42,220 bases of DNA from Candidatus Parcubacteria bacterium (GTDB lineage: Bacteria > Patescibacteriota > Minisyncoccia > Minisyncoccales > JAGMDC01): assembly GCA_023128895.1 (NCBI GenBank), contig JAGMDC010000007.1, positions 1 to 42,220 on the forward strand, given 5' to 3'. The notes beneath the pieces were generated by a model. The model was not told where the DNA came from. It did not search any database and saw nothing but the letters and a program-made list of their open reading frames with translations. Shown here in pieces: positions 9,496 through 17,113 of the stretch (positions are counted from its first letter, which is position 1; every line of letters starts with the position of its first letter). A program made the position numbers and the translations under genes.

Positions 9496-9987
9496 ATGAA
9501 AAATAATTTTGAAATTAGAAAAGCGAATATCAAAGATTTAGAACATATTCTTAGATTATATCATGAATTGCTCAAAGAAGAATTCAAAAAGTTTGACAAA
9601 AGCTTAAATCCGAATTGGGCATATAGCAAGTTAACGAAAAAATATTTCCAAGAAAGAATTACGAAAAAAAATGGATTTATAGAGGTTGTGGAAAACAACA
9701 AAAAAATAATTGGATATTTATGCGGAGGAATATCAGAGCAATCATTTTATTTATATCGTCAAAAAGCAAAATATGCTAGATTAGACGAAATGCTAATTGA
9801 CAAAAAATTCAGAGGCAAAAATTTAGGAACTAAATTAGTTAAAGATTTTGTGAAATGGTGCGAAAAAAATAAAGTTGATTATATTTCTGTTACCGCGTCG
9901 GTTGGAAATAAAAAATCCTTAAATTTTTACAGAAAACTCGGGTTTAAGGATTACGATTTAACTTTAGAGATGAAAATGAAAAAATGA
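9496..9987 (+). CDS. GNAT family N-acetyltransferase
   Basis: Single GNAT domain of 163 residues. Beta strand 4 and motif A read EMLIDKKFRGKNLGTKLVKDF, carrying the R/K-G-x-x-[LI]-G pyrophosphate-binding signature for acetyl-CoA. The C-terminal NKKSLNFYRKLGFKDYD is motif B. This is the RimI/PanZ-size class; the substrate cannot be told. The gene lies between the intact rodA end and a duplicated fragment of that end, which suggests it arrived as a cassette by recombination. Its codons look A-rich compared with rodA. Confidence 0.88.
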   Translation: MKNNFEIRKANIKDLEHILRLYHELLKEEFKKFDKSLNPNWAYSKLTKKYFQERITKKNGFIEVVENNKKIIGYLCGGISEQSFYLYRQKAKYARLDEMLIDKKFRGKNLGTKLVKDFVKWCEKNKVDYISVTASVGNKKSLNFYRKLGFKDYDLTLEMKMKK

Positions 9988-9996
9988 AAAACCCTG

Positions 9997-10048
9997 CAAC
10001 CTTATCGCCCTCGGACTCCTGCAGAACATAAGTTTTAGTCGCGGGTAA
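9997..10048 (+). pseudogene. Duplicated remnant of the rodA 3' end
   Basis: These 52 bases align without gaps to 9408-9459, the end of rodA including the TAA, with 8 differences. In frame they read NLIALGLLQNISFSRG and stop, against NLIALGLLQNIHSSRG in the intact gene. There is no upstream coding sequence of its own. The remnant begins ten bases after the acetyltransferase stop. Confidence 0.8.
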
Positions 10049-10075
10049 TCTATTTTTCTTTTCATTATAAATTAT

Positions 10076-10084
10076 TTATCCACA
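10076..10084 (+). promoter_or_regulatory. Perfect DnaA box
   Basis: TTATCCACA, the consensus DnaA 9-mer, lies about 45 bp upstream of the -10 element of the secretion operon. It could bring the operon under DnaA control, but a single 9-mer may be chance in AT-rich DNA. Confidence 0.5.
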
Positions 10085-10125
10085 GGTTAAGGAAAACACG
10101 CTGGTATACATACATCCTGTTATTG

Positions 10126-10134
10126 TGATATAAT
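10126..10134 (+). promoter_or_regulatory. Extended -10 promoter of the VirB6-like operon
   Basis: TGA followed by TATAAT (10129-10134) is a perfect extended -10. The -35 region at 10106-10111 is weak. Transcription would start near 10141, so the transcript begins with the palindromic element. Confidence 0.55.
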
Positions 10135-10138
10135 TAGG

Positions 10139-10212
10139 AGCGAGGGAGAAGTACAAAAATTCATTTTTGTATTTTAACCGAGCGAGTAATTATGCGGCTT
10201 TGCCGCAATAAT
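10139..10212. repeat. Palindromic element, copy 2 (leader of the VirB6-like gene)
   Basis: The arms TACAAAAAT and ATTTTTGTA with a TC loop are flanked by GCGAGG on the left and CCGAGCGAGTAATTATG on the right, then a GCGGC/GCCGC mini-hairpin. The right part is nearly identical to the reverse complement of 6280-6312. It lies entirely in the 5' leader and provides an in-frame ATG at 10192. Confidence 0.8.
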
Positions 10213-10218
10213 AGTTTA

Positions 10219-12120
10219 ATGTTTGAAACCCGAAAATTGAAAAAATTTTTGCTAAGTTTCGCATCTGTCAAAAAAACAACTTCATTGCTGATTTTGTTTT
10301 GCGTTATCGGCGGCATAATGGTTCCAATCTATCCTGCCAATGCCTGGCCTTCCTGGTGGGACGCGGTAGTCGTGGGCACTTTACCTGTTACTGCCCCGCT
10401 TCTTGGCGCAATAGCAGGCGCAAAATTTTTAAAAAGCAAATTGGACGAAGGCGGAATAAATATTTTTGAGGGAATGCTTTCTGTAGGCATTACTGGCTTA
10501 GTATCAGTCAGCTCTGTTTTTCTGTCACTTGGCCAAGGGGCTTTGGGCTGGGTGACCAGCCCTGGTTTTGTTAATGTGAGTTTTACAGGCGATGACAATA
10601 CAATCGTCGCAGAGGGATGGAAGATTGTCAGAAATCTTGTGAATATGTTTATTGTTCTAGGCTTTGTTATTGTTGCCCTTGCCACTATTATCGGCATACA
10701 AGAATACAACGCGCAAAAACTTTTGCCCGGTTTAATCGCAATAGCGCTTTTAATCAATTTCACGCCGGTAATCTGCGGTTTAATGATTGACGCTTCAAAC
10801 ATAGCGATGAATCATTTTTTATCAGGCGCGACATTGAATAGGGGTTTTATTGAAACTATAGATTACCAAACAGGCGCGATACTTGAAAAAGAGGGACTTG
10901 AATTGACAGAGAAACTCGGATTAGCAGCGGGCTTGGCTGGTTTTAATATTCTTGGAGGAATTATTTTCATGCTTTTCGCTCTTTTGTTCGCCGTAAGATA
11001 TGTCGCGCTCTGGATTTTAGTTATTTTGTCGCCTTTGGCGTTCTTTTGCTATATTTTTCCAAAAGCAAAAGGGGTATGGTCTGCCTGGTGGACGCAATTT
11101 TTTCAATGGTGCATTATTGGAATACCAGCGGCTTTCTTTATCTATTTATCAAACAATCTCACAGCTGAAATGATGAGAGGAAGTATGCTTGGCAAACCAA
11201 CTGGCGAAATCAGTGTAACCGGGTTCAGCGCTTTATTTATGTTTATGGTGCCTATGATGTTTATGGTTGTTGGATTGTTCGCTTCCTTAAAGACCGGCGC
11301 AATGGGCGCGAATATGATAACCGCATACGCGCAGACAACAGGAAAGCAAGCCACTACAAGAGTAAGCAAATGGGCTGGTGGGAAAGCCAAAAAACAAGTT
11401 GGTGAAATCGGCGAAAATCCTTGGGTTAGGAGAAGAATAGAAGGCGCGGGAAGAAGAGCTGAATGGCTTGATAAATACAAACACCCGACTGAAAGAGGGA
11501 GAGTTTTGGCAGACGCGACGCAAAGAGAAAAGAGAAACCAAGAAATAGAGGCAAGTAAAAAACGAATAATTCACTTATCCGCGGATGAAAGAGAAAAAGT
11601 GGCTGGAACAAATATTGAGAAAATAGGTAAATTCAGAGCAGACACTGAACAAGATATGCTTAGCGACCACGATAAGAGAAATATAAATGTTGTAAGAAAA
11701 TATGGAACGGGTAAAGATATAGGCGACGCGGAAAAGAAACGACCTGACTGGGCAGGGGATTTAGATACGGAAAAGGTTCAAAAAATTATGATGGCTGATA
11801 GCGTATCCGAGGAAGTGGCAAAAAAAAGAGTTGTCAGAAAAAAAATAGAAGGAATAACTCCGTTAAAACTGAGACAGGAAATACAACCAGAGGCATTGGA
11901 AAATGTTGATGTGTTTACTGCTATGAGTAAACAGCAATACGAAGAAATAAAAAATAAAGGCAAGAAAAAACACAGAGAAGCAATGAAAAAAAATATTACT
12001 AAAAATATACACGCGATAAGGCAGACAATTAATGAAATAGAAGATACCGGGCAATATGAGAGAGCGTCTGAATTAATGGATAGAGTAATAGAAATAGATT
12101 CCAGCCCGGATTTTGCTTAA
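10219..12120 (+). CDS. VirB6/TrbL-like type IV secretion membrane protein
   Basis: The N-terminus (residues about 18-42) is a signal-like hydrophobic segment ending PANAW. At least six further membrane helices follow to about residue 380, including the long LLFAVRYVALWILVILSPLAFF stretch characteristic of the VirB6/TrbL family, the inner-membrane channel component of type IV secretion. The last 250 residues are highly charged and probably cytoplasmic. I prefer ATG 10219 because the upstream ATG at 10192 lies in the palindromic element. Placement before PrgI-, TraC- and VirB4-like genes supports the role. The long charged tail is not part of the classic family and its function is unknown. Confidence 0.78.
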   Translation: MFETRKLKKFLLSFASVKKTTSLLILFCVIGGIMVPIYPANAWPSWWDAVVVGTLPVTAPLLGAIAGAKFLKSKLDEGGINIFEGMLSVGITGLVSVSSVFLSLGQGALGWVTSPGFVNVSFTGDDNTIVAEGWKIVRNLVNMFIVLGFVIVALATIIGIQEYNAQKLLPGLIAIALLINFTPVICGLMIDASNIAMNHFLSGATLNRGFIETIDYQTGAILEKEGLELTEKLGLAAGLAGFNILGGIIFMLFALLFAVRYVALWILVILSPLAFFCYIFPKAKGVWSAWWTQFFQWCIIGIPAAFFIYLSNNLTAEMMRGSMLGKPTGEISVTGFSALFMFMVPMMFMVVGLFASLKTGAMGANMITAYAQTTGKQATTRVSKWAGGKAKKQVGEIGENPWVRRRIEGAGRRAEWLDKYKHPTERGRVLADATQREKRNQEIEASKKRIIHLSADEREKVAGTNIEKIGKFRADTEQDMLSDHDKRNINVVRKYGTGKDIGDAEKKRPDWAGDLDTEKVQKIMMADSVSEEVAKKRVVRKKIEGITPLKLRQEIQPEALENVDVFTAMSKQQYEEIKNKGKKKHREAMKKNITKNIHAIRQTINEIEDTGQYERASELMDRVIEIDSSPDFA

Positions 12121-12141
12121 TATTTAATTTTGAATACTTTA

Positions 12142-12558
12142 ATGAAATATAATACAAATATAAAAATAATTTTTCCAGAAAACACTGTTTTAATTATCGC
12201 TAAAATTATGAAAAAATATGGGGTAGCAGAGAAAAGAGAAACGATATTTGAAAAATTAGAAAAACAAGAAACAACTAATGCAAAAAAAATAGCAAAAATC
12301 ATCAAAAAAGCGGCTGAAGAAAAAGCGCCTATCAAAACAATTTCTTCTAATATCCAAAAACATTTAAAGATTCCGACAAAACAAGCGAAAAAAATGGCTC
12401 AAGAGATTCAGAAAAATATCTTAAACCTTGTAAAAGAAACTCTGGTTAAAGGCGAAGAAATAAACGAGAAACCAATCAAAACAATACCAAATAAATTTTC
12501 AATAAAAAAATCAAAAGAAGAACAAAATCCAGACGCATATAGAGAAACAATTAAATAA
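12142..12558 (+). CDS. Hypothetical lysine-rich protein of the secretion region
   Basis: Not recognised. It is 138 residues from ATG 12142, strongly basic, with no membrane segment or signal, and predicted mostly helical. The N-terminal part (PENTVLIIAKIMKKYGV) is the most ordered-looking stretch. The rest alternates Lys/Glu heptads that could form a coiled coil. It starts 21 bp after the VirB6-like gene and is followed by a terminator, so it is the last gene of that transcript. By context it may be a cytoplasmic accessory of the secretion apparatus. Confidence 0.65.
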   Translation: MKYNTNIKIIFPENTVLIIAKIMKKYGVAEKRETIFEKLEKQETTNAKKIAKIIKKAAEEKAPIKTISSNIQKHLKIPTKQAKKMAQEIQKNILNLVKETLVKGEEINEKPIKTIPNKFSIKKSKEEQNPDAYRETIK

Positions 12559-12582
12559 ATTGAATAAAAAGAAAAATAAAAC

Positions 12583-12604
12583 GGGGATTTACTCCCCTTT
12601 TTTT
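12583..12604. terminator. Convergent terminator
   Basis: GGGGA, a five-base loop and TCCCC are followed by seven T's on the plus strand and preceded by an A-rich run. It ends the VirB6-like transcript. The stop codon of the opposing SPFH gene (12603-12605) touches the T tract. Confidence 0.85.
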
Positions 12605-13835
12605 ATTCATATTTTTTGGCTACCTGTTCAAATTTTTCTTTCTTATGCTTATATGTATCTCCTGTCGCCTCTGTTTTTTCTGTCGCCTCTGTTTTTTCTG
12701 TTTTCTCCGTTTTTCCCGCGCTGCCGGCGATGATCTGTTGAGCCGCCGCACCTGCTACGAGCGCTTCGGCTATATTGCCAGCGATAGTGCTGCTCCCGCT
12801 ACTCGTCTGAAACCGTATCAATTTCACGACTTCTTTTCCTGTATCTACTTGCAATCCTTTAGACACCTGTAACTCGTAAATGCTATGCGCTATTTGGTCG
12901 GCGTTCATTGGATCAAATCCTCCCTCAACAAGTTTCTTTCTGATAGCCCCAACTACCTCTGTCTCCCTTTGCAGTCTTCGCGCTTCATATTTCGCTCCTT
13001 GCGCGAATAATTTCTCTTTGTCTGGCTGGGAAATCGCTTTTTTAAGGTCCTTGTCTTCCAAATCCACTACTCTTAATGCTACATCTGTTTTATCTGTATT
13101 CAAACCGCCTAATTTGAAGGGGCTATTTTTACCTGTAATTCTCTCATTTACTATATCTAGTATCTTTGCTCTGCCGTCTTTTTCTGTTGCTATGCCCCAA
13201 GTCATTGACCCTATTGCTTCCCTAAAAGCGCTGTCTATTTCTCCGACTACATAATCTCTCAGCCCTTCTTCTGTGGTAGGAGTCCCTCTTTCTATGGCAT
13301 TTTTCACGCTTTGAAAATCTCTATTAAACTCTGTGTATATCACGGCGTCAACGACTATCATTTGTTTCCCAAACTCTTCTTCGTTTTCTCCTTTTCCTTC
13401 TTTGCCTTTCTTTGAAATGGCTAATCGCGGGTCAAAATTTAATTTCAACCGCGTTTTAGGAATTTTCACTAATCCGCAATGAGGTAATCGCGGCACCAAA
13501 CAAGGGCCTGAATCACGATAACCCACTATCTTTTCAAAGAAAATAACTGCTGCAATGTGCTTTTTGTCCACCATCCGTATCCATGTGGCAAGCCATATCG
13601 CTGTCAAAAACGCCAACGCTACTATCACTGTTACCATTGAAATTTTTAGCAACGCGCTTAAAATCCCTGACAGCGCAAAAAATGCCGCAGTTGCTCCTAT
13701 AATTATTCCTATTGTCTTTGATTCATTCCATTCGCCTCCTCCATCGCTCGACACCTGCGCTTGCTGACTGCTCTGACCTGTTGGTGTTGCCGTGTTCTCC
13801 GATGTATCGTTCCCTAAAATATCTCCTAAAGTCAT
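12603..13835 (-). CDS. SPFH/Band 7-like membrane-anchored protein
   Basis: The first 45 residues are polar and Ser/Thr/Gln-rich. Two adjacent hydrophobic segments follow (about 45-95), then a beta-rich region like the SPFH (stomatin/prohibitin/flotillin/HflK-C) domain (RMVDKKHIAAVIFFEKIVGYRDSG, continuing through VVDAVIYTEF), then an Ala/Glu-rich helix (GAKYEARRLQRETEVVGAIRKKL) typical of that superfamily. These proteins oligomerise on the inner membrane and organise membrane domains or proteases. The C-terminus has a repeated Thr-Glu-Lys/Ala block. A GGAGGTG sequence lies 15 bases before the ATG, one of the few in the window. The gene points against the flanking secretion genes and has its own strong promoter. 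Confidence 0.72.
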   Translation of the reverse strand: MTLGDILGNDTSENTATPTGQSSQQAQVSSDGGGEWNESKTIGIIIGATAAFFALSGILSALLKISMVTVIVALAFLTAIWLATWIRMVDKKHIAAVIFFEKIVGYRDSGPCLVPRLPHCGLVKIPKTRLKLNFDPRLAISKKGKEGKGENEEEFGKQMIVVDAVIYTEFNRDFQSVKNAIERGTPTTEEGLRDYVVGEIDSAFREAIGSMTWGIATEKDGRAKILDIVNERITGKNSPFKLGGLNTDKTDVALRVVDLEDKDLKKAISQPDKEKLFAQGAKYEARRLQRETEVVGAIRKKLVEGGFDPMNADQIAHSIYELQVSKGLQVDTGKEVVKLIRFQTSSGSSTIAGNIAEALVAGAAAQQIIAGSAGKTEKTEKTEATEKTEATGDTYKHKKEKFEQVAKKYE

Positions 13836-13868
13836 TTTTTCTTTTTTTCACCTCCTTTTTATACCCTC

Positions 13869-13908
13869 ATTTCTAAATTCTATATTCTAAATTCTATATT
13901 CTATTTTA
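13869..13908. repeat. Short tandem repeat in the SPFH leader
   Basis: The 14-base unit TTCTAAATTCTATA occurs twice in a row, followed by a partial third copy. It lies in the transcribed leader of the SPFH gene, between its promoter and the GGAGGTG sequence. Confidence 0.7.
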
Positions 13909-13922
13909 AGGGTGCTGATATA

Positions 13923-13950
13923 ATCATAGCATTTGTTTTGATTTTGTCAA
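13923..13950 (-). promoter_or_regulatory. Strong promoter of the SPFH gene
   Basis: Read on the minus strand: TTGACA (13950-13945), a 16-bp spacer, then TATGAT (13928-13923) preceded by TGC as an extended -10. It gives a leader of roughly 80 bases carrying the tandem repeat. Confidence 0.7.
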
Positions 13951-14076
13951 GGTTAATAATTTTATCAACAAACCCTATTTCCCCTATTTCTCTATTTATG
14001 GTAAAATAAATAAAATAATTTTGACATTTGCTAATTTTACATTTTAATTTGTCATTTTACACTTAGCGAAGCGATT

Positions 14077-14478
14077 ATGGAGTTTACTGTTCCAAAATTT
14101 ATTGAGAAAGAAGCGAAAATCATAGGGCCTTTGACTTTTAAACAATTTTTATGTTTGCTCATACCAGGAGCCACTGTGTTTCTCGCTTATTATACTTTGC
14201 CTCTTGCCATTGCTATTCTTCTCGCTATTGTTTTAATGGGCGGCGGTATTGCTCTTGCTTTTTTGAAAATCGGGGGCAGGAGTTTTCCTGTTGTTATGAA
14301 AAATTTTGTAACCTTTTATCCTTCTGTAAAATTATATGTCTGGAAAAGAAAAGCCATACCGCCGAAAATAATAAAAAAAGAAGAAGTAAAACAAAAGAAA
14401 AAAGAAATTGCTATTTCTCCAAAGGTTACCGAGAGCAAACTGAAAAATTTATCCAGTAGAATTGAAACCTTTAGATAA
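14077..14478 (+). CDS. PrgI family protein
   Basis: A small protein (133 aa). It opens with MEFTVPKFIEKEAKIIGPLTF, followed by two close membrane helices (about 26-65), then a basic cytoplasmic tail with YVWKRK. The pattern of a TVPxFI-like opening and paired helices matches the PrgI family, which sits beside VirB4 ATPases in Gram-positive conjugation systems and in the type IV secretion clusters of candidate-phyla bacteria. It is probably the VirB3-like inner-membrane partner of VirB4. It starts the second block of the secretion region. A TTGACA at about 14022 may be its -35 element, with a poor -10. Confidence 0.78.
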   Translation: MEFTVPKFIEKEAKIIGPLTFKQFLCLLIPGATVFLAYYTLPLAIAILLAIVLMGGGIALAFLKIGGRSFPVVMKNFVTFYPSVKLYVWKRKAIPPKIIKKEEVKQKKKEIAISPKVTESKLKNLSSRIETFR

Positions 14479-14488
14479 ATATAAAATT

Positions 14489-15133
14489 ATGGCGCAGCCA
14501 TCCACACAAAGTTTTTTAGAAATCGGACAAATCAAAGAAGGCGTGCTTATTCTGAAAAGCAACGCGTTAAGGAGCATATTAATGGTCTCGTCTTTGAATT
14601 ACGCGCTGAAATCAAACGAAGAGCAAACCGCGATTATTTATCAATTCCAAAATTTCCTGAATTCTCTGGATTTTACCTGCCAGATTATTGTTCAGTCCAG
14701 ACGGTTAAATATTACTGGCTATCTTGAAAAATTGCGCAAAGCAGAGGAAAAACAAACCAATGATTTGTTAAAAATTCAAATATCCGGATATATAGAATTT
14801 ATAGAAAGTTTAGTTGGCACTGGAAGCATTATGAATAAATCGTTTTTCGTAATAGTGCCTTTTAGTTTGTTTGACGAGCGAAAACAGCAGCCAAAAGATG
14901 GAATAAAACTGCAAGCCCCGAAATTCCCAATCCTAACTGAAGAAACTTTTAAGCGATGCAAATCCCAATTAATGCAAAGAACTAATTTTATAATGATGGG
15001 ATTGGCAAGATGCGGATTAAAAGCCACGCCGCTAAATACTTCTGAAATAATTGAATTATTCTGGTCATTGCACCACCCAAAAAGAGCCGAAGTCGGCTAT
15101 TATCCTGAAATGCCGCCAGAATTAACCCTATAA
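14489..15133 (+). CDS. TraC-like domain protein, secretion accessory
   Basis: 214 residues from ATG 14489 (MAQPSTQSFLEIGQIKEGVL), ten bases after the PrgI-like stop. It has no membrane segments. The fold looks like the N-terminal, non-ATPase part of VirB4/TraC proteins: a repeated-barrel opening (EGVLILKSNALRSILMVSS), then a helical region with IQSR-like and FFVIVPFS strands. In candidate-phyla genomes this domain often stands as a separate gene between PrgI and VirB4, and the order here is the same. It probably binds the VirB4-like ATPase encoded next. An upstream TTG at 14462 would overlap the PrgI gene and is less likely. Confidence 0.68.
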   Translation: MAQPSTQSFLEIGQIKEGVLILKSNALRSILMVSSLNYALKSNEEQTAIIYQFQNFLNSLDFTCQIIVQSRRLNITGYLEKLRKAEEKQTNDLLKIQISGYIEFIESLVGTGSIMNKSFFVIVPFSLFDERKQQPKDGIKLQAPKFPILTEETFKRCKSQLMQRTNFIMMGLARCGLKATPLNTSEIIELFWSLHHPKRAEVGYYPEMPPELTL

Positions 15134-15149
15134 TTTATTTTCAAGTAAA

Positions 15150-15194
15150 GCGAGGGAAGTCCAAGCGAGCTTGCTCGCTTGGACTTCCGAGCGA
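15150..15194. repeat. Palindromic element, copy 3 (different arms, same flanks)
   Basis: A perfect 16-bp inverted repeat, GGAAGTCCAAGCGAGC against GCTCGCTTGGACTTCC with a TT loop, is framed by GCGAG on the left and GAGCGA on the right. The frame matches the elements at 6280 and 10139, while the arms are unrelated in sequence. Confidence 0.7.
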
Positions 15195-15208
15195 ACGCGA
15201 AAATGTAG

Positions 15209-15300
15209 CCCAGACATACATTTTCTAATACCCCACCGCTCTGCGGTGGGGTAAAATACAAACCTTTAGGTGGGATTTGATACCCTGCCCAAAGTCTGGG
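15209..15300 (+). other. Structured leader between the TraC-like gene and virB4
   Basis: A perfect 11-bp hairpin (TACCCCACCGC, loop TCT, GCGGTGGGGTA; 15229-15253) is enclosed by a long-range pair CCCAGAC (15209-15215) and GTCTGGG (15294-15300). AAAATGTA and TACATTTT also pair nearby. No U-run follows the strong hairpin, so it is not a plain terminator. It could set the expression of VirB4 relative to the upstream genes. Confidence 0.5.
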
Positions 15301-15310
15301 ATTCATTAAT

Positions 15311-17098
15311 ATGAAATTTCCTTTTTTTAAAAAACCAAAACAAAATATCGTAGAAAAATTGTTTGAAAAAGAAACACTAAGAGCCGCGGACATTATTGCC
15401 CCTGCTTCTATTAAAGTAGAACAAAGCCGATTACAGATAGGAGATGAACGGTTTGCTAAAACATTTTTTATTTTTTCCTACCCGCGTTATCTAAACTCCG
15501 GCTGGCTGTCGCCGATTATAAACTTAGACGTTCCAATGGATGTTTCTTTTTTTATCCACCCTATCGCGAGCGGGATAGTGTTAAAACAATTAAGAAAACG
15601 GCTCACAGAAATTCAGGCAGAACTTTTAACAAGAGAGGAGAAAGGACTTATTCGGGACCCGACTTTGGAAACAGCGTTAAATGATATTGAAAATTTAAGA
15701 GACCAGCTTCAAACAGCCCAGGAAAGAATGTTTAAGTTTGGGCTTTATATCACTGTTTACGCAAACCAGGAAAAAGAACTCGCGGAAACAGAGACAGAAC
15801 TGCGTTCTATTTTAGAATCACGGTTGATTTATATCAAACCCGCGTTATACCAGCAAAAACAAGGATTTACTTCCACCTCCCCTTATGGGCTGGACCAATT
15901 AGGAGTGCACAACACTGTAAACACTGAACCATTGTCCAGTATTTTTCCTTTTATCTCTTTTGATTTGTCTTCCAACGAAGGCATCTTATACGGAATTAAC
16001 AAACACAACAATTCTTTGGTTTTGTTTGATAGATTTACCATGGAAAATTCAAACTTCACAATTTTCGGAAAATCCGGTTCCGGAAAGTCATTTTTGGTGA
16101 AAATTGAGGCGCTTCGGTCGTTAATGCTCGGCACTGATGTAATTATTCTTGACCCTGAAAACGAATATAAAGCGCTGGCAAACAGCGTCGGCGGCGCGTT
16201 TTTCAGCATTTCTTTGTCTTCTCCGCATCATATCAATCCTTTTGACCTTCCAGCGCCCCGGGAAGACGAAAGGCCTGAAGATGTACTACGTTCCAATATT
16301 ATTAATTTAGTAGGATTGTTCAGAATTATGTTCGGTGGATTAACGCCCGAAGAAGACGCGATTATGGACAGAGCGATAACAGAAACATACGCGGCAAAAG
16401 ATATTTCTGCGGACACCGATCCAAAATTATGGAGCAAAAACTTTCCTTTAATGCAGGATTTGGAAGCAGTGCTGGAAACAATGGACGGAGCGGAATCATT
16501 AGTAAGGAGGACAAGAAAATTCACCAAAGGAACTTTTGCAAAATTCTTTAACCAGCCGTCCAACATTTCCGTGAATAAAAGATTCGTAGTGTTTGGAATC
16601 AGGGATATGGAAGATGAATTAAGGCCTATAGCAATGTTTATGGTAATGAGATATATTTGGAACTCCGTCCGAGCGGAAATTAAAAAAAGAATATTAGTGG
16701 TGGATGAGGCATGGTGGATAATGCAGTCGGAAGACGGAGCTTCATTTTTGTTCGGCATCTGCAAGAGAGCCAGAAAATACTGGCTTGGCGTAACAACTAT
16801 TACGCAGGATGTGGCTGACTTTATGAAATCTCCTTATGGAAAACCAATTCTCACTAATTCGTCTCTGCATCTTTTAATGAAACAATCGCCTGCTTCTATT
16901 GATATAGTCCAAAAGACCTTTAATTTGACTGATGAGGAAAAATATATGCTTTTAGAGGCGGCTATTGGAGAAGGATTGTTTTTCGCTGGAATGAAACATG
17001 TGGCAATGAGGGTTGTCGCGTCTTACGCCGAAGAGCAAATCATCACCACAAACCCTGAAGAACTGCAAAAAATCAAATTGGCAAAAGAAACACAATAA
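15311..17098 (+). CDS. virB4: VirB4/TraC-type ATPase of a type IV secretion system
   Basis: Hexameric AAA+-like ATPase that powers pilus assembly and substrate transfer at the inner membrane. Walker A is GKSGSGKS (residues 253-260). Walker B is ILVVDEAWW with D465-E466, followed by a Q-containing motif (TTITQDVADF). The conserved ILDPENEY strand is also present. The N-terminal 240 residues are the VirB4 cap region with a coiled segment (TEIQAELLTREEKG). It is shorter than classic VirB4 (about 800 aa), consistent with part of the N-terminal domain being the separate TraC-like protein. ATG 15311 is the first good start after the structured leader. No VirD4 coupling protein or relaxase is in the window. 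Confidence 0.93.
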   Translation: MKFPFFKKPKQNIVEKLFEKETLRAADIIAPASIKVEQSRLQIGDERFAKTFFIFSYPRYLNSGWLSPIINLDVPMDVSFFIHPIASGIVLKQLRKRLTEIQAELLTREEKGLIRDPTLETALNDIENLRDQLQTAQERMFKFGLYITVYANQEKELAETETELRSILESRLIYIKPALYQQKQGFTSTSPYGLDQLGVHNTVNTEPLSSIFPFISFDLSSNEGILYGINKHNNSLVLFDRFTMENSNFTIFGKSGSGKSFLVKIEALRSLMLGTDVIILDPENEYKALANSVGGAFFSISLSSPHHINPFDLPAPREDERPEDVLRSNIINLVGLFRIMFGGLTPEEDAIMDRAITETYAAKDISADTDPKLWSKNFPLMQDLEAVLETMDGAESLVRRTRKFTKGTFAKFFNQPSNISVNKRFVVFGIRDMEDELRPIAMFMVMRYIWNSVRAEIKKRILVVDEAWWIMQSEDGASFLFGICKRARKYWLGVTTITQDVADFMKSPYGKPILTNSSLHLLMKQSPASIDIVQKTFNLTDEEKYMLLEAAIGEGLFFAGMKHVAMRVVASYAEEQIITTNPEELQKIKLAKETQ

Positions 17099-17113
17099 AA
17101 AAATTATTAAATT

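Noticed and set aside
12645-13767. Plus-strand open frames opposite the SPFH gene
   Set aside because: They are antisense to a gene with a clear domain, promoter and ribosome-binding site, and they encode low-complexity Cys/Ser-rich peptides.
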